Assembly (NCBI RefSeq): GCF_023283985.1
Contig: NZ_JAKIKU010000005.1
Span: forward strand, 186,001-250,000
DNA: 64,000 bases
DNA from: Shewanella electrodiphila
Lineage (GTDB): Bacteria; Pseudomonadota; Gammaproteobacteria; Enterobacterales; Shewanellaceae
Direction: 5' to 3'
Every line of letters begins with the position of its first letter. Positions within the stretch are counted from its first letter, which is position 1. This document shows positions 43,688 through 54,458 of the stretch, in pieces. A model generated the notes under the pieces. The model was not told where the DNA came from, ran no database searches, and saw only the letters and a program-made list of their open reading frames with translations. A program made the position numbers and the translations under genes.

Positions 43688-45274
43688 TTAATGTCCAACA
43701 GAGCTGCCAAGAACTTCTTTTGCAGAGTGATGGATAATAATTTGATTATCGTAGAAGTACTGGGTTGATTCCGTTAAGAACCCAGATTCAATCATAACAA
43801 TACCAACGATAGACAATACGATTGTGTATGGTAACGCCATCCATACCATACGACCGTATGACAGTCTTACTAACGGTGCTAGAGCAGATGTTAATAAGAA
43901 CAAGAATGCAGCCTGGCCGTTTGGCGTTGCAACAGATGGTAGGTTAGTACCTGTGTTAATGGCAACCGCAAGTAAATCAAACTGATCACGAGTAATTTGG
44001 CCATTAATCAGCGCAGCTTTTACTTCGTTAATATAGACCGTGCCAACGAATACGTTATCACTCACCATAGACAGTAAGCCGTTTGCGATATAGAAGATCA
44101 CTAACTGTGCATTACCTTCAAAGCTCAGTGCCCATTGAATCACAGGCGCAAACAAATGTTGGTCAATAATGACGCCGACAACAGCAAAGAATACAGCTAG
44201 TAAGGCGGTAAACGGTAGAGCTTCTTCGAAGGCTTTACCTAGCTGATGTTCATCAGTAACCCCATTAAAAGCAGTGGTTAGAATGATGACAGATAAACCA
44301 ATTAAACCAACTGATGCTAAATGGAATGCAAGACCGATAACTAACCAAACGCCGACAAGTGCTTGAACCAGCAGTTTCATCTTGTCTGCTTTGGTACGGT
44401 TTTTATCTTCGTAATCGGAGTAATCGCTTAAAATTTTATGCACGGCATCAGGTAGCTGGGCACCGTAACTGAACCATTTAAACTTTTCGACGATAAAACA
44501 TGTGGTGATACCGGCAAAAAATACAGGGATTGTCACAGGCGACATACGAATAAAGAATTCACTAAACTGCCAGTGTGCTTGCGCTGCAATGATCAAGTTT
44601 TGTGGCTCACCGACCATCGTACACACACCGCCTAATGCAGTACCAACACCGGCATGCATTAATAAGTTACGTAAGAAACCACGAAAAGCTTCTAGCTCTT
44701 CGTCATTCAATTGTTCGCGAGTTTCAGAGGTATGGTCATGATCGCTGCTAAAGTCTTTACCTGAAGCGACTTTGTGGTATATCGAGTAAAAGCCAATAGC
44801 GACAGCGATAATAACTGCAATAACCGTTAGTGCATCTAAGAAAGCGGATAAAAATGCAGACGAGATACAAAACATCAACGAAACAACAATTTTAGAGCGC
44901 ACCTTTGTGATCATTTTAGTGAACACAAACAGGAGTAATTGCTTCATGAAGTAAATACCGGCGACCATAAAGATCAGTAGTAGTAATACTTCTAGATTTG
45001 CTTCAATTTCATGTAAGACTTGTGCAGGCGAAGTCATGCCGATAATGACAGCTTGTATCGCTAACAGGCCACCAGGTTGAAGTGGGTAACACTTTAACGC
45101 CATTGCGAGCGTAAAAATAAATTCAATGACAAGTACCCATCCTGCGATGAATGGACTGACAAAGAAAAATAAAAGTGGATTGATTACAAGAAACGATAAT
45201 ATTGCATATTTGTACCATCTTGGGGAATTGCCCAAGAAGTTACTAAATAATGCAGCACCAGGGGTTGACGGCAT
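43688..45274 (-). CDS. nhaB: Na+/H+ antiporter NhaB
   Basis: A 528-residue polytopic antiporter close in length to E. coli NhaB (513). It has about a dozen hydrophobic segments and conserved stretches such as [38 protein letters not shown] and [20 protein letters not shown]. It exports sodium in exchange for protons. It is divergent from fadR, as in E. coli. Confidence 0.95.
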   Translation of the reverse strand: MPSTPGAALFSNFLGNSPRWYKYAILSFLVINPLLFFFVSPFIAGWVLVIEFIFTLAMALKCYPLQPGGLLAIQAVIIGMTSPAQVLHEIEANLEVLLLLIFMVAGIYFMKQLLLFVFTKMITKVRSKIVVSLMFCISSAFLSAFLDALTVIAVIIAVAIGFYSIYHKVASGKDFSSDHDHTSETREQLNDEELEAFRGFLRNLLMHAGVGTALGGVCTMVGEPQNLIIAAQAHWQFSEFFIRMSPVTIPVFFAGITTCFIVEKFKWFSYGAQLPDAVHKILSDYSDYEDKNRTKADKMKLLVQALVGVWLVIGLAFHLASVGLIGLSVIILTTAFNGVTDEHQLGKAFEEALPFTALLAVFFAVVGVIIDQHLFAPVIQWALSFEGNAQLVIFYIANGLLSMVSDNVFVGTVYINEVKAALINGQITRDQFDLLAVAINTGTNLPSVATPNGQAAFLFLLTSALAPLVRLSYGRMVWMALPYTIVLSIVGIVMIESGFLTESTQYFYDNQIIIHHSAKEVLGSSVGH

Positions 45275-45688
45275 AATAGCCTCTCCAGTTGTGAATTTGA
45301 TAAGTGAACTTTTGAGGAAGGAATCTGACAGACAAATCGTAGCCGAAATGAGAGTTTGTAAGATAAAACCGATTCGACAGTGCTTAAACTATGTTGTTTA
45401 TTAGCTACTTATCATCAGTTTAATCAAGTTGATACAATTATTTCTTAGCGCTTATTATTTGTATTTTCAAAATTCGTTAGTTGTGCCACTAACTTACATC
45501 CATTTTGTTTGGCGCGTAGTTTAGCGCAAACTTTTTATATTGTAATGCGATAAAACTTATCCTTCGACAAAAAGGTAACCAATATAACTATTGGCTCACA
45601 AAGTTTTTGCGACTTGTATAATTAATCGCCGTTGGCGCATCTAAATCGATTGTTTAACGACTCACAATGGTGTGAAATGACATGACCT
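45275..45688. other. nhaB-fadR divergent intergenic region
   Basis: The ~415 bp hold no credible gene. The sequence is A+T-rich and must contain the nhaB promoter; I cannot pick one with confidence. The fadR promoter and its operator lie at the right edge. Confidence 0.5.
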
Positions 45689-45701
45689 CTGGTATGATCA
45701 G
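45689..45701 (+). promoter_or_regulatory. FadR-like operator over an extended -10 of fadR
   Basis: CTGGTATGATCAG matches the FadR recognition form CTGGTCNGACCAG at 11 of 13 positions. The same bases hold TGGTATGAT, an extended -10 (TATGAT at 45693-45698). FadR bound here would block its own transcription. Initiation near 45705 excludes the ATG at 45682 as the true start. Confidence 0.6.
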
Positions 45702-45720
45702 TTCATTGGGTAACCACGGG

Positions 45721-46452
45721 ATGTTCAAGTTGACAATTATCAATGCAAAAGGTCCTGCAAGTTTTGCAGAGAAGTATATCGTTCGTTCGATATGGGAAAA
45801 TAAGTTTCCACCAGGTTCAATTTTGCCTGCAGAACGCGAACTTTCAGAATTAATTGGTGTAACAAGAACCACGTTACGCGAAGTACTACAGCGTTTAGCT
45901 CGTGACGGTTGGTTGAAAATACAACACGGTAAACCAACTCAAGTTAATAACTTTTGGGAAACCTCAGGACTTAATATTCTTGAGACAATAGCGGATTTAA
46001 ATCCAGATGGATTTCCGTTGCTTGTCGATCAGCTATTATCAGCAAGAGCAAATGTTAGCGCGATATATTTTCGCGGTGCGGTGCGCAATAACCCTGAAAA
46101 AGCACAAGAAGTATTAGCAAAAATACACCAACTAGAAGACAGTGCTGAAGCTTATGCTGAATATGATTATGAGCTGCACCATGCTTTGGCATTTTCGTCG
46201 GGAAATCCACTGTATGTCTTAATTCTTAATGGATTTAAAGGTTTATACAGCCGAGTAGGACGTTATTACTTCTCGAGTCAAGAAGCCCGTTCTATCGCAT
46301 TAGATTTTTATAAAGCATTAGAGAAATTGGCGATTGATGGTAAGTACACTGATGTTCCTGCGTTAATGAAGACGAATGGTATTAATAGCGGCATTATGTG
46401 GCAAAAACTGCGTGATGATATGCCTGCAGAAATCGCACAAAATGATAAATAA
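45721..46452 (+). CDS. fadR: Fatty-acid metabolism regulator FadR
   Basis: A protein of about 243 residues. The GntR-type winged HTH ([30 protein letters not shown]) is nearly identical to E. coli FadR, and the acyl-CoA-binding C-terminal domain includes [25 protein letters not shown]. It represses beta-oxidation and activates fab genes until acyl-CoA releases it. The start is uncertain: ATG 45721 is used, but TTG 45730 has GGGA eight bases upstream and gives the N-terminus that aligns best with E. coli. The operator at 45689 argues against the earlier ATG at 45682. Confidence 0.93.
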   Translation: MFKLTIINAKGPASFAEKYIVRSIWENKFPPGSILPAERELSELIGVTRTTLREVLQRLARDGWLKIQHGKPTQVNNFWETSGLNILETIADLNPDGFPLLVDQLLSARANVSAIYFRGAVRNNPEKAQEVLAKIHQLEDSAEAYAEYDYELHHALAFSSGNPLYVLILNGFKGLYSRVGRYYFSSQEARSIALDFYKALEKLAIDGKYTDVPALMKTNGINSGIMWQKLRDDMPAEIAQNDK

Positions 46453-46491
46453 ATGCGATTAATATAGCCGTTACATCTTTGATATTGATAT

Positions 46492-46519
46492 AAAAAACCA
46501 ACCTGACGGTTGGTTTTTT
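46492..46519. terminator. Bidirectional terminator between fadR and spoVR
   Basis: AAAAAACCAACC (46492-46503) / GGTTGGTTTTTT (46508-46519), perfect 12-bp stem, loop TGAC. Confidence 0.88.
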
Positions 46520-46548
46520 TATGCTACAAACTTACGTAAGTACAACAA

Positions 46549-48111
46549 CTACAGAGTGGTCATTTTTCCTTCTTCGTTAGGAGCAGGGCATTGGGCTAGT
46601 TTTACGATCTTTCCATTCGCATCAAGTTGCTCAAGGCTAACATCAAATCCCCATAGACGATGTAGATGCTTCAAGACTTGCTCATTACTTTCCCCTAAAG
46701 GGATCCGTTTATTAGGCACATAGCGTAATGTTAATGAACGGTCACCATTAATATCCACCCGTTGAACTTGGATGTTGGGCTCAAGATTAGAGAGATTATA
46801 CTGTTGTGACAGTTTCTCGCGGATCAAATAATAGCCACGGTCGTCATGAATGGCAGATACCGACAATCTGTTACAGCTGTCGTCATCGAGAATACTGAAT
46901 AATTTAAAGTCCCGAATAACTTTTGGTGACAGGTATTGGCTAATGAAACTTTCGTCTTTAAAGTTTTCCATGGCAAAGGTCACCGTGGTAAGCCAATCAC
47001 TTCCTGCAATATCAGGAAACCACTTTTTATCTTCTTCAGTTGGGTTTTCACAAATGCGTCTAATATCGATAAACATATTAAAACCTAATGCATAAGGATT
47101 AATGCCACTGTAATAGGGACTGTTATAGGCTGGTTGCGCGACAACGCCGGTGTGGCTTTGTAAAAACTCTAACATAAACCTATCAGTCACGGTTCCTTCA
47201 TCGAACATGTGATTGAGTATGGTGTAATGCCAGAATGTGGCCCAACCCTCATTCATCACTTGGGTTTGTTTCTGAGGGTAAAAATATTGCGCCATTTTTC
47301 TCACTATGCGGACGATTTCTCGCTGCCATGGCTCTAATAATGGCGCGTTTTTTTCGATGAAATATAAAATATTTTCTTGTGGCTCATCGGGGAAATTAAT
47401 GCCTTCGTCTTGCTTGTGTTCATCAGGATTCTTAGGAACCGTACGCCATAAATCATTCACTTGGCTTTGTAAGTAACTTTCACGATCTTTTTGGCGCATC
47501 TTTTCTTCTTTAAATGACACTTCAGCAGGGCGCTTGTATCTATCAACGCCGTAGTTCATTAATGCATGACAAGAATCGAGAGTTAGTTCAACTTGCTCAA
47601 CACCAAACCTTAACTCACATTCATGAATATAGTTCTTGGCGAAAACTAAATAGTCGATGATTGAACTGGCGTCAGTCCAAGTTTTAAAGAGGTAATTATT
47701 TTTAAAGAAGCTATTATGCCCAAAACTTGCGTGGGCCATCACTAACGCTTGCATTGTGATGGTGTTTTCTTCCATTAAATAGGCGATACATGGATCGGAG
47801 TTAATTACGATTTCATAGGCTAAACCCATTTGACCGCGACGATATCCTTGCTCGGTTTCAATGAAACGTTTACCGAAAGACCAATGTGTATAGCCGATAG
47901 GCATGCCGATCCCCGCATAAGCATCCATCATCTGCTCAGCTGTAATCACTTCGATTTGATTGGGGTAACTGTCTAGCTTATAAAAAGCTGCGACTTTTTC
48001 AATTTCTTCCATGTAGGTTTCAAGTAATGGAAAACTCCAATCAGGGCCGTCATCTAGTGGCATTTTTTTATTATCGTCAGCTTCGGTTGAATCAATATTT
48101 TCTGCTGTCAT
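46549..48111 (-). CDS. ycgB: SpoVR/YcgB family protein
   Basis: A 520-residue SpoVR-family protein (E. coli YcgB is 510), largely helical, soluble. Recognisable stretches are YPNQIEVITAEQMMDAYAGIGMP, HWSFGKRFIETEQGYRRGQMGLAYEIVIN and NEGWATFWHY. The biochemical role is unknown; it travels with prkA and yeaH, as here. The start at 48111 has GGAG six bases upstream. It lies 10 bp after yeaH. Confidence 0.92.
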   Translation of the reverse strand: MTAENIDSTEADDNKKMPLDDGPDWSFPLLETYMEEIEKVAAFYKLDSYPNQIEVITAEQMMDAYAGIGMPIGYTHWSFGKRFIETEQGYRRGQMGLAYEIVINSDPCIAYLMEENTITMQALVMAHASFGHNSFFKNNYLFKTWTDASSIIDYLVFAKNYIHECELRFGVEQVELTLDSCHALMNYGVDRYKRPAEVSFKEEKMRQKDRESYLQSQVNDLWRTVPKNPDEHKQDEGINFPDEPQENILYFIEKNAPLLEPWQREIVRIVRKMAQYFYPQKQTQVMNEGWATFWHYTILNHMFDEGTVTDRFMLEFLQSHTGVVAQPAYNSPYYSGINPYALGFNMFIDIRRICENPTEEDKKWFPDIAGSDWLTTVTFAMENFKDESFISQYLSPKVIRDFKLFSILDDDSCNRLSVSAIHDDRGYYLIREKLSQQYNLSNLEPNIQVQRVDINGDRSLTLRYVPNKRIPLGESNEQVLKHLHRLWGFDVSLEQLDANGKIVKLAQCPAPNEEGKMTTL

Positions 48112-48121
48112 TGTGTTCTCC

Positions 48122-49393
48122 TTAGCTTGGCTGCTTTTTGAATAATTCACGGAACACGGGGTAGATATCATTAACCTCTTTAATATGTTGTACAGCGATA
48201 TTGCCAAACTGCTCTTGTAAGGCTTCGTATTCTCGCCAAAGCGTTTGATGCGCGCGTCGGGTGATTTCGATATAACTGAAATAACGCGATACCGGTAAGA
48301 TTTTATCCGCTAATAACTGTCTACACGCTGGGGAATCATCAGCCCAATTATCGCCATCAGATGCCTGTGCAGCATAGATATTCCACTCTTCGGCAGGGTA
48401 GCGTTCCTGTTGAATTTCATGCATTAAATTTAGTGCACTTGAAACAATGGTACCGCCTGTTTCTTGGGAGTAGAAAAACTCATGTTCGTCAACTTCTTTA
48501 GCTTGAGTATGATGACGAATATAAACCACTTCTAAATTCTTATAGGTTTGAGTTAAAAACAAATACAACAGAATGTAGAAACGTTTTGCCATATCTTTAG
48601 TGGCTTGATCCATCGAACCTGACACATCCATTAAACAAAACATCACGGCTTGGCTTGATGGCTTTTCACGTTTGGCAAAATTATTAAAACGTAAGTCAAA
48701 GCTATCTATAAAAGGCACACTGTCGATTTTTTTCTGTAAATCTTCTATTTGTTGTTTCAAATCCATGATGATTTCAGCTTGCGTACCAGGGGTATTTTCA
48801 AGCTCATTTAATGTGGATTTAAGCGCTTTCAGTTGCTTCTTTTTTCCGGCCGTCATGGCGATACGGCGGGCGTGAGACGAGCGAAGCGACCGAACAATAT
48901 TAATGTTGGCGGGTACACCAACATTAGTAAAACCAGCACGATAGGTTTCAAATTCAACCATTTGCTTCGCATTTGTTTGCTGAAGATCTGGTAGGGCTAA
49001 GTCTTCAAATAATAATTCTAAGTATTCATCATTTGAAATTTCAAATAGAAATTCATCTTTGCCTTCACCAGAATTTGAAGCTTCACCTTCACCACTGCCA
49101 TCACCAGCGCCGCCACCTTTAGGACGTTCAATTTGATCACCTTGATTAAATTGGTCGTTTCCAGGGTGAACACGCTCACGGATCCCACCTTGTCCTTGGT
49201 GAAAAATAGGCTCGCTGATATCCCGAGTGGGGATACTAATTTTTTCGCCTTTGTCGATGTCTGTAACACTTCGGCGGGTAACAGCGTCGCTTACTGACTT
49301 TTTAATTTGTTTTTTATAACGTTCAATAAAACGTTGTCTGTTAACCGTGCTTTTGCCCTTTGCATTGAGGCGTCTATCTATAAAATTTGCCAT
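48122..49393 (-). CDS. yeaH: UPF0229 protein YeaH (VWA-like)
   Basis: A 423-residue protein. The N-terminal half is basic and then Gly/Ser/Glu-rich ([19 protein letters not shown] near residue 100). The C-terminal half contains a von Willebrand factor A-like metal site, with [12 protein letters not shown] (the DxSxS motif) near residue 250 and a later GGTIVSSAL. It is always linked to prkA and spoVR and probably acts with the PrkA kinase/AAA protein. The start at 49393 has AGGAG six bases upstream. Confidence 0.92.
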   Translation of the reverse strand: MANFIDRRLNAKGKSTVNRQRFIERYKKQIKKSVSDAVTRRSVTDIDKGEKISIPTRDISEPIFHQGQGGIRERVHPGNDQFNQGDQIERPKGGGAGDGSGEGEASNSGEGKDEFLFEISNDEYLELLFEDLALPDLQQTNAKQMVEFETYRAGFTNVGVPANINIVRSLRSSHARRIAMTAGKKKQLKALKSTLNELENTPGTQAEIIMDLKQQIEDLQKKIDSVPFIDSFDLRFNNFAKREKPSSQAVMFCLMDVSGSMDQATKDMAKRFYILLYLFLTQTYKNLEVVYIRHHTQAKEVDEHEFFYSQETGGTIVSSALNLMHEIQQERYPAEEWNIYAAQASDGDNWADDSPACRQLLADKILPVSRYFSYIEITRRAHQTLWREYEALQEQFGNIAVQHIKEVNDIYPVFRELFKKQPS

Positions 49394-49458
49394 ACACAAC
49401 TCCTAATGGACTTTGACCTATACCGATTTATCGTAATACAGGTCAAAGTGAGCAAGAT

Positions 49459-51393
49459 TTATGACGATTTACGCACTCTCAAGTACCATTCAGACAGTAA
49501 CCTAACTTGCTTTTGGGTATAGCCTTTTTCCATCATTCGATTGATAAAGTCATCGTGTTTTCGCTGATCATCAGCAGATGTTTTAGCGTTAAATGAAATT
49601 ACGGGTAGCAAGTCTTCGGTGTTGGAGAACATCTTCTTCTCGATCACAACGCGTAGTTTTTCGTAACTGGTCCATAATGGGTTGTTACCTTCATTATTGG
49701 CCCTAGCACGTAATACGAAGTTAACGATTTCATTACGGAAATCCTTGGGATTACTGATCCCCGCAGGTTTTTCAATTTTTTCAAGTTCTGCATTAAGTGC
49801 TGATCTATCAAATAATTGTCCTGTTTCAGGGTCACGGAATTCTTGATCTTGGATCCAGAAGTCTGCGTAGGTGACATATCTATCAAAGATATTTTGTCCG
49901 TATTCAGAGTAGGACTCTAAGTAAGCTGTTTGAATTTCTTTCCCGATAAATTCAACATATTTAGGGATGAGGTATCCTTTCAGGAATTCTAAATAGCGTT
50001 CACTCATTTCACTTGGAAATTGTTCTTGTTCAATTTGTTTTTCTAAGACATAGAATAAATGGACGGGGTTAGCAGCAATCTCTGTGTCATCAAAATTAAA
50101 TACCCGCGATAAAATCTTAAACGCAAAACGAGTGGATAATCCTTGCATGCCTTCATCTACCCCAGCGTAATCTCGGTACTCTTGAAATGACTTAGCTTTG
50201 GGATCCGTGTCTTTCAGTGTTTCACCGTTATAAACACGCATTTTTGAATATATTGATGAATTTTCAGGTGCTTTTAAACGTGACAAGATACTAAACTGAG
50301 CAAGGGTTTCAAGGGTACCTGGTGCACAAGGCGCCGAAGACAGTTCAGAATTACTTAATAGCTTTTGATATATTTCAATTTCTTCTGATACACGTAAACA
50401 ATAAGGCACTTTGACGATATACACTCGGTCTAAGAAAGCTTCATTGTTCTTATTATTTCTAAAGGTCGTCCACTCAGACTCATTCGAGTGGGCGAGGATC
50501 ATGCCATTGTAAGGCAGTGCAGATAACCCTTCTGTGCCGTTGTAGTTGCCTTCTTGAGTTGCAGTTAATAGTGGATGAAGCACTTTAATCGGCGCTTTAA
50601 ACATTTCCACAAACTCCATCACGCCCTGGTTTGCACGACATAACGCGCCAGAGTATGCATAAGCATCTGCGTCATCTTGTGAAAAATGCTCAAGTTGTCG
50701 TATATCGACTTTACCTACTAAAGCAGAAATATCTTGGTTGTTTTCATCACCTGGCTCGGTTTTCGCAATAGCTGTTTGATCTAAAATTGAGGGGTAGACT
50801 TTAACCACTTTGAATTTGCTTATATCACCACCAAATTTATGCAAACGCTTCACTGCCCATGGAGACATGATAGTTTTAATGTAGCGAGTGGGAATATTAT
50901 ATTCATTAGTTAATAGCTCACCGTCTTCATCTGCATCGAATAGGCACAGAGGACTATCATTTACAGGGCTACGGACGCCATTAGCAGTTAAGATGAAGAT
51001 CGGTACTTTTTGCATCAATGATTTGAGTTTTTCAGCAAGCGAAGACTTACCACCACCTACAGGCCCAAGTAGATACAAGATCTGTTTCGATTCCTCTAAG
51101 CCTTGTGCTGAATGTTTGAGATAAGACACAATTTGCTCAATTGATTCTTCCATACCGTAAAAGTCTTTAAAGCTAGGGTAGTGGGTAATAAGACGATTTG
51201 AGAAAATACGACTCAACACCGGATCTTTCGAAGTGTCGATGGTTTCAGATTCACCGATGGCCAGTAGCATTCTTTCAGCTGCAGACACATATGCACTTCT
51301 ATCTTCTTTACAGATTTCGAGAAATTGCTGTAATGAATATTCTTCATCTAGCTTTTGTTCATAACGTTGTTGGTAATGTTCGAATATGCCCAT
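49459..51393 (-). CDS. yeaG: PrkA/YeaG AAA-type serine protein kinase
   Basis: A 644-residue protein. The N-terminal AAA domain has Walker A GPVGGGKSS (K116) and PSFKDFYGMEESIEQIV before it; the C-terminal part is the PrkA kinase-like region. The family is tied to starvation and stationary-phase responses (RpoS-dependent in E. coli). It is the first gene of prkA-yeaH-spoVR, 65 bp before yeaH. Confidence 0.93.
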   Translation of the reverse strand: MGIFEHYQQRYEQKLDEEYSLQQFLEICKEDRSAYVSAAERMLLAIGESETIDTSKDPVLSRIFSNRLITHYPSFKDFYGMEESIEQIVSYLKHSAQGLEESKQILYLLGPVGGGKSSLAEKLKSLMQKVPIFILTANGVRSPVNDSPLCLFDADEDGELLTNEYNIPTRYIKTIMSPWAVKRLHKFGGDISKFKVVKVYPSILDQTAIAKTEPGDENNQDISALVGKVDIRQLEHFSQDDADAYAYSGALCRANQGVMEFVEMFKAPIKVLHPLLTATQEGNYNGTEGLSALPYNGMILAHSNESEWTTFRNNKNNEAFLDRVYIVKVPYCLRVSEEIEIYQKLLSNSELSSAPCAPGTLETLAQFSILSRLKAPENSSIYSKMRVYNGETLKDTDPKAKSFQEYRDYAGVDEGMQGLSTRFAFKILSRVFNFDDTEIAANPVHLFYVLEKQIEQEQFPSEMSERYLEFLKGYLIPKYVEFIGKEIQTAYLESYSEYGQNIFDRYVTYADFWIQDQEFRDPETGQLFDRSALNAELEKIEKPAGISNPKDFRNEIVNFVLRARANNEGNNPLWTSYEKLRVVIEKKMFSNTEDLLPVISFNAKTSADDQRKHDDFINRMMEKGYTQKQVRLLSEWYLRVRKSS

Positions 51394-51670
51394 AAGAAAC
51401 CCCTTGAAACTTAGCTGAAAGAAAGTGATTGATAGCGCATTTTTAATGACTAAAACTGAAAATAATTTCCATCATTTCTTGTGTGTAAAAACCATTTACT
51501 AGGTTAAGTCTAGGTCAGAGATTTGATATTTGCGAGGTGGGATAAATAAAAACTTCAATAAAAACAAAGATAAACAGTTGCATTTGCAACTGTTGCAAAA
51601 GTGGAGTTATAAATAAACGGATATTGCGAACAATTTTGAGAGTTAGAAGCTATCCCAATTTGAGTAATAA
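51394..51670. other. prkA upstream region with small palindrome
   Basis: No gene is seen. AACAGTTGC (51573-51581) / GCAACTGTT (51586-51594) is a perfect 9-bp inverted repeat with a 4-base centre, about 180 bp upstream of prkA; with no T-run next to it, it may be a regulator site. The prkA promoter should be here but none stands out. Confidence 0.5.
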
Positions 51671-51694
51671 AAAAGGAGCCATAAGGCTCCTTTT
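51671..51694 (-). terminator. Terminator of sodB
   Basis: AAAAGGAGCC (51671-51680) / GGCTCCTTTT (51685-51694), loop ATAA; on the minus strand a T-run follows. Confidence 0.87.
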
Positions 51695-51725
51695 GTCTCA
51701 TCTCTTTTGTACCTAAATAGGTAGA

Positions 51726-52310
51726 TTAACCAGCGAAGTTCGCGTTAACGAAATCCCAGTTAACTAATTCCCAGAACGCTGCCATGTAGTTAGGACGAAC
51801 GTTACGGTAATCAATGTAATAAGCGTGTTCCCAAACATCAACAGTTAACAATGAAGTCACTGATTCGTCAGTTAAAGGAGTTGCTGCATTGCTTGTGTTC
51901 ACGATTGAAACTGAACCGTCAGCATTTTTTACTAACCAAGTCCAAGCGCTACCAAAGTTGTTAACTGCAGAATCAGTGAACTTAGCTTTGAATTCTTCAA
52001 AAGAGCCGAATGCTGCATTGATTGCATCAGCAATGGCACCAGTAGGCGCGCCGCCAGCGTTTGGTGCTAGACAGTTCCAGTAAAAAGTGTGGTTCCAGAT
52101 TTGAGCTGCGTTGTTGAACATGCCGCCAGTTGAAGTTTTAACAACTTCTTCTAATGTTTTGTTCGCAAATTCAGTACCTTCAACAAGACCATTAAGCTTA
52201 ACAACGTAAGTGTTGTGATGCTTACCGTAGTGATATTCGATAGTCTCTTCAGAAATGTGTGGTGCTAGTGCGTTCTTAGCATATGGTAATGCTGGTAATT
52301 CGAAAGCCAT
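51726..52310 (-). CDS. sodB: Iron superoxide dismutase
   Basis: A 194-residue Fe/Mn-type SOD. Metal ligands are visible in HYGKHHNTYV, the IWNHTFYW stretch and VDVWEHAYYIDYRN (Asp and His); AGGAPTGAIADAI and the overall length fit the iron form. It dismutates cytoplasmic superoxide. The ATG at 52310 follows a GGAGAG site; the longer frame would place 15 extra residues in front of the conserved N-terminus. Confidence 0.95.
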   Translation of the reverse strand: MAFELPALPYAKNALAPHISEETIEYHYGKHHNTYVVKLNGLVEGTEFANKTLEEVVKTSTGGMFNNAAQIWNHTFYWNCLAPNAGGAPTGAIADAINAAFGSFEEFKAKFTDSAVNNFGSAWTWLVKNADGSVSIVNTSNAATPLTDESVTSLLTVDVWEHAYYIDYRNVRPNYMAAFWELVNWDFVNANFAG

Positions 52311-52378
52311 TATTATCTCTCCATGGACATAGGTTATCGTTTTTATGAGTACCACTTAGGCATCATTGCTCTGCCGAC

Positions 52379-52406
52379 ATTGTACTTAAAATTTTTGTGA
52401 TGTGAA
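52379..52406 (-). promoter_or_regulatory. Candidate sodB promoter
   Basis: On the minus strand TTCACA (52401-52406) and TACAAT (52379-52384), each five of six to consensus, 16 bp apart, would start a transcript near 52372, ~60 bases before sodB. Confidence 0.55.
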
Positions 52407-52545
52407 TCATTGTTTGATGAATAATGTCGATAGACGCAATCTAAAAAAGCTATTTTTATTATAACCCTACAAACTGTGGGATTTTGTTATTGCCCTAGCT
52501 CTTGTACAATGGGTGTAGATTATTAAGTTGCACTTAGGAATTACA

Positions 52546-52887
52546 ATGGAAACAGTAGACAAGATCAAACAGCAAATCAGTGAAAACCCAATCATCGTAT
52601 ACATGAAAGGGTCACCAAAGTTACCAAGCTGTGGTTTTTCATCGCAAGTTGCACAAGTCATGATTAACTGTGGTGAGCAGTTTGCATTTGTTGATATTTT
52701 ACAGCATCCAGATATTCGTGCTGAATTACCAAAATTTGCTAATTGGCCAACTTTCCCACAATTGTGGGTTGAAGGTGAGCTAATTGGCGGTTGTGACATC
52801 ATCACTGAAATGTACCAAAAAGGTGAATTACAACCAATTATCAAAGAAACTGCTGATAAGTTTCGTACAGAAGAAGACGCTGAATAA
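52546..52887 (+). CDS. grxD: Monothiol glutaredoxin GrxD
   Basis: A 113-residue CGFS glutaredoxin: KGSPKLPSCGFSSQ (C29-S32), then WPTFPQLWVEGELIGGCDI for glutathione binding. It carries or delivers [2Fe-2S] clusters, often with BolA. The ATG at 52546 has AGGA six bases upstream. It is divergent from sodB, a pairing also seen in enterobacteria. Confidence 0.94.
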   Translation: METVDKIKQQISENPIIVYMKGSPKLPSCGFSSQVAQVMINCGEQFAFVDILQHPDIRAELPKFANWPTFPQLWVEGELIGGCDIITEMYQKGELQPIIKETADKFRTEEDAE

Positions 52888-52951
52888 GCCCTTTTTTATC
52901 GCCAATGATGAATAGCAACAGAGCCTGATGCTAATACGATTAAAGCGTATT

Positions 52952-52982
52952 AAAAAGCCCTAACAATTCGTTAGGGCTTTTT
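52952..52982. terminator. Bidirectional terminator between grxD and uraA
   Basis: AAAAAGCCCTAAC (52952-52964) / GTTAGGGCTTTTT (52970-52982), perfect 13-bp stem. Confidence 0.88.
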
Positions 52983-53015
52983 TATTGTGTAGAATATTTT
53001 TAATTGGATAAATAA

Positions 53016-54269
53016 TTAATGAGCACTTTCCTCAGTGTCTTTAATTGTCTTTGGCAGAATAAGATTCATTAAAATAGCCACTAACCCACATAAACTGATA
53101 CCAGTTAAACTAAACTCACCAATACCGAACGCCATCCCGCCAATACCAAAGACTAATGTAACCCCAACAATACTTAAATTTCTTGGTTCATTTAAATCGA
53201 CTTGATTACGGATAAGAGCATTAAGACCTACGGCTGCTATAGAGCCAAACAGTAAGCACATAATGCCACCCATTACAGGTAGGGGAATGGTTTGCATTAA
53301 CGCGCCTAACTTGCCAATGAAGGCTAGCGTAATGGCTGTTATTGCAGTCCATGTCATTATCCGAGGATCGAAGCTTTTAGTAAGCGTGACAGCGCCAGTA
53401 ACTTCAGAATATGTCGTATTAGGTGGGCCGCCAAAAGCTGATGCGGCCATTGTGGCTATCCCATCACCTGTTAAGGTGCGGTGTAATCCTGGCTTTTTAA
53501 GATAATCTTTACCGGTAACATTGGAAATGGCGAGAAGGTCGCCGATGTGCTCAACTGCTGGCGCAATCGCGACAGGGATCATAAATAATATGGCTTGCCA
53601 ATGAAATTCAGGTGCAACAAAGTTTGGCACTGCTAACCATGGCGCTTGGTTAACTGCTGTAAAATCAACAATACCGAACGCCATACTAAGGCCATAGCCA
53701 ACGAGTATCCCAGCCAGAATCGGCATGACTTTTAAAATGCCTTTTGCAAAAACAGCAATTGCTACAGTGGTCGATAAAGACATAAGTGCAATAAAGAGCG
53801 CGATATTTTGATCGACTAAAACGGCGCTGCCGTCCCCAGTTTTACCCAGTGCCATATTAACTGCCATGGGAGCGAGTCCTAGACCAATAATGATGATGAC
53901 GGGGCCAACGACTACTGGCGGCAGTAATTTATGGATAAAGCCACTGCCGTTAATTTTAACTAACGCACCCAAAATGACATAAACAAAGCCTGCGACCATT
54001 AATCCGCCCATCGTGGCGGGTATTCCCCAAGTTTGAACCCCGTACATTATGGGGGCAATGAAAGCAAAGGATGAAGCCAAAAAAATGGGCACTTGTCTTT
54101 TAGTGATAACTTGAAATAACAGTGTGCCAATACCTGCAGTAAACAATGCCACGCTGGTATCTAAACCACTCAGTAAAGGCATCAATACTAATGCACCAAA
54201 TGCGACAAATAACATTTGCGCACCTTGCAATGGGATGAATAAACGTTTCATGTGTAGATAATTTTCCAT
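53016..54269 (-). CDS. uraA: Uracil/xanthine permease (NCS2 family)
   Basis: A 417-residue transporter with about fourteen hydrophobic segments. Family markers are FLASSFAFIAPI near residue 60, IAPAVEHIGDLLAISNVTGKD with the substrate Glu, and FGGPPNTTYSE. It imports uracil with protons; xanthine or uric acid cannot be excluded. Neither possible ATG (54269 or 54251) has a strong ribosome site; the longer form is given. Confidence 0.88.
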   Translation of the reverse strand: MENYLHMKRLFIPLQGAQMLFVAFGALVLMPLLSGLDTSVALFTAGIGTLLFQVITKRQVPIFLASSFAFIAPIMYGVQTWGIPATMGGLMVAGFVYVILGALVKINGSGFIHKLLPPVVVGPVIIIIGLGLAPMAVNMALGKTGDGSAVLVDQNIALFIALMSLSTTVAIAVFAKGILKVMPILAGILVGYGLSMAFGIVDFTAVNQAPWLAVPNFVAPEFHWQAILFMIPVAIAPAVEHIGDLLAISNVTGKDYLKKPGLHRTLTGDGIATMAASAFGGPPNTTYSEVTGAVTLTKSFDPRIMTWTAITAITLAFIGKLGALMQTIPLPVMGGIMCLLFGSIAAVGLNALIRNQVDLNEPRNLSIVGVTLVFGIGGMAFGIGEFSLTGISLCGLVAILMNLILPKTIKDTEESAH

Positions 54270-54458
54270 TCAGGTATAAATTAAGCTGTAAGATAGGCCA
54301 ATAATCGTTAAATGTCTGTAATGTAAATCAAGTTTAAGTCTAGATTTAGCATTATTAGTGGCAAATCTTGCTTGAAAATTGGTTAGGCAATGTAATTTTA
54401 GAAGCAAAATTAATATGCTACACTTCGATCACTTTCATCTATTGCTGCTTATTTTCTT

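Noticed and set aside
52467..52844. 125-codon minus-strand frame over grxD
   Set aside because: Antisense to grxD, whose CGFS glutaredoxin identity is certain.
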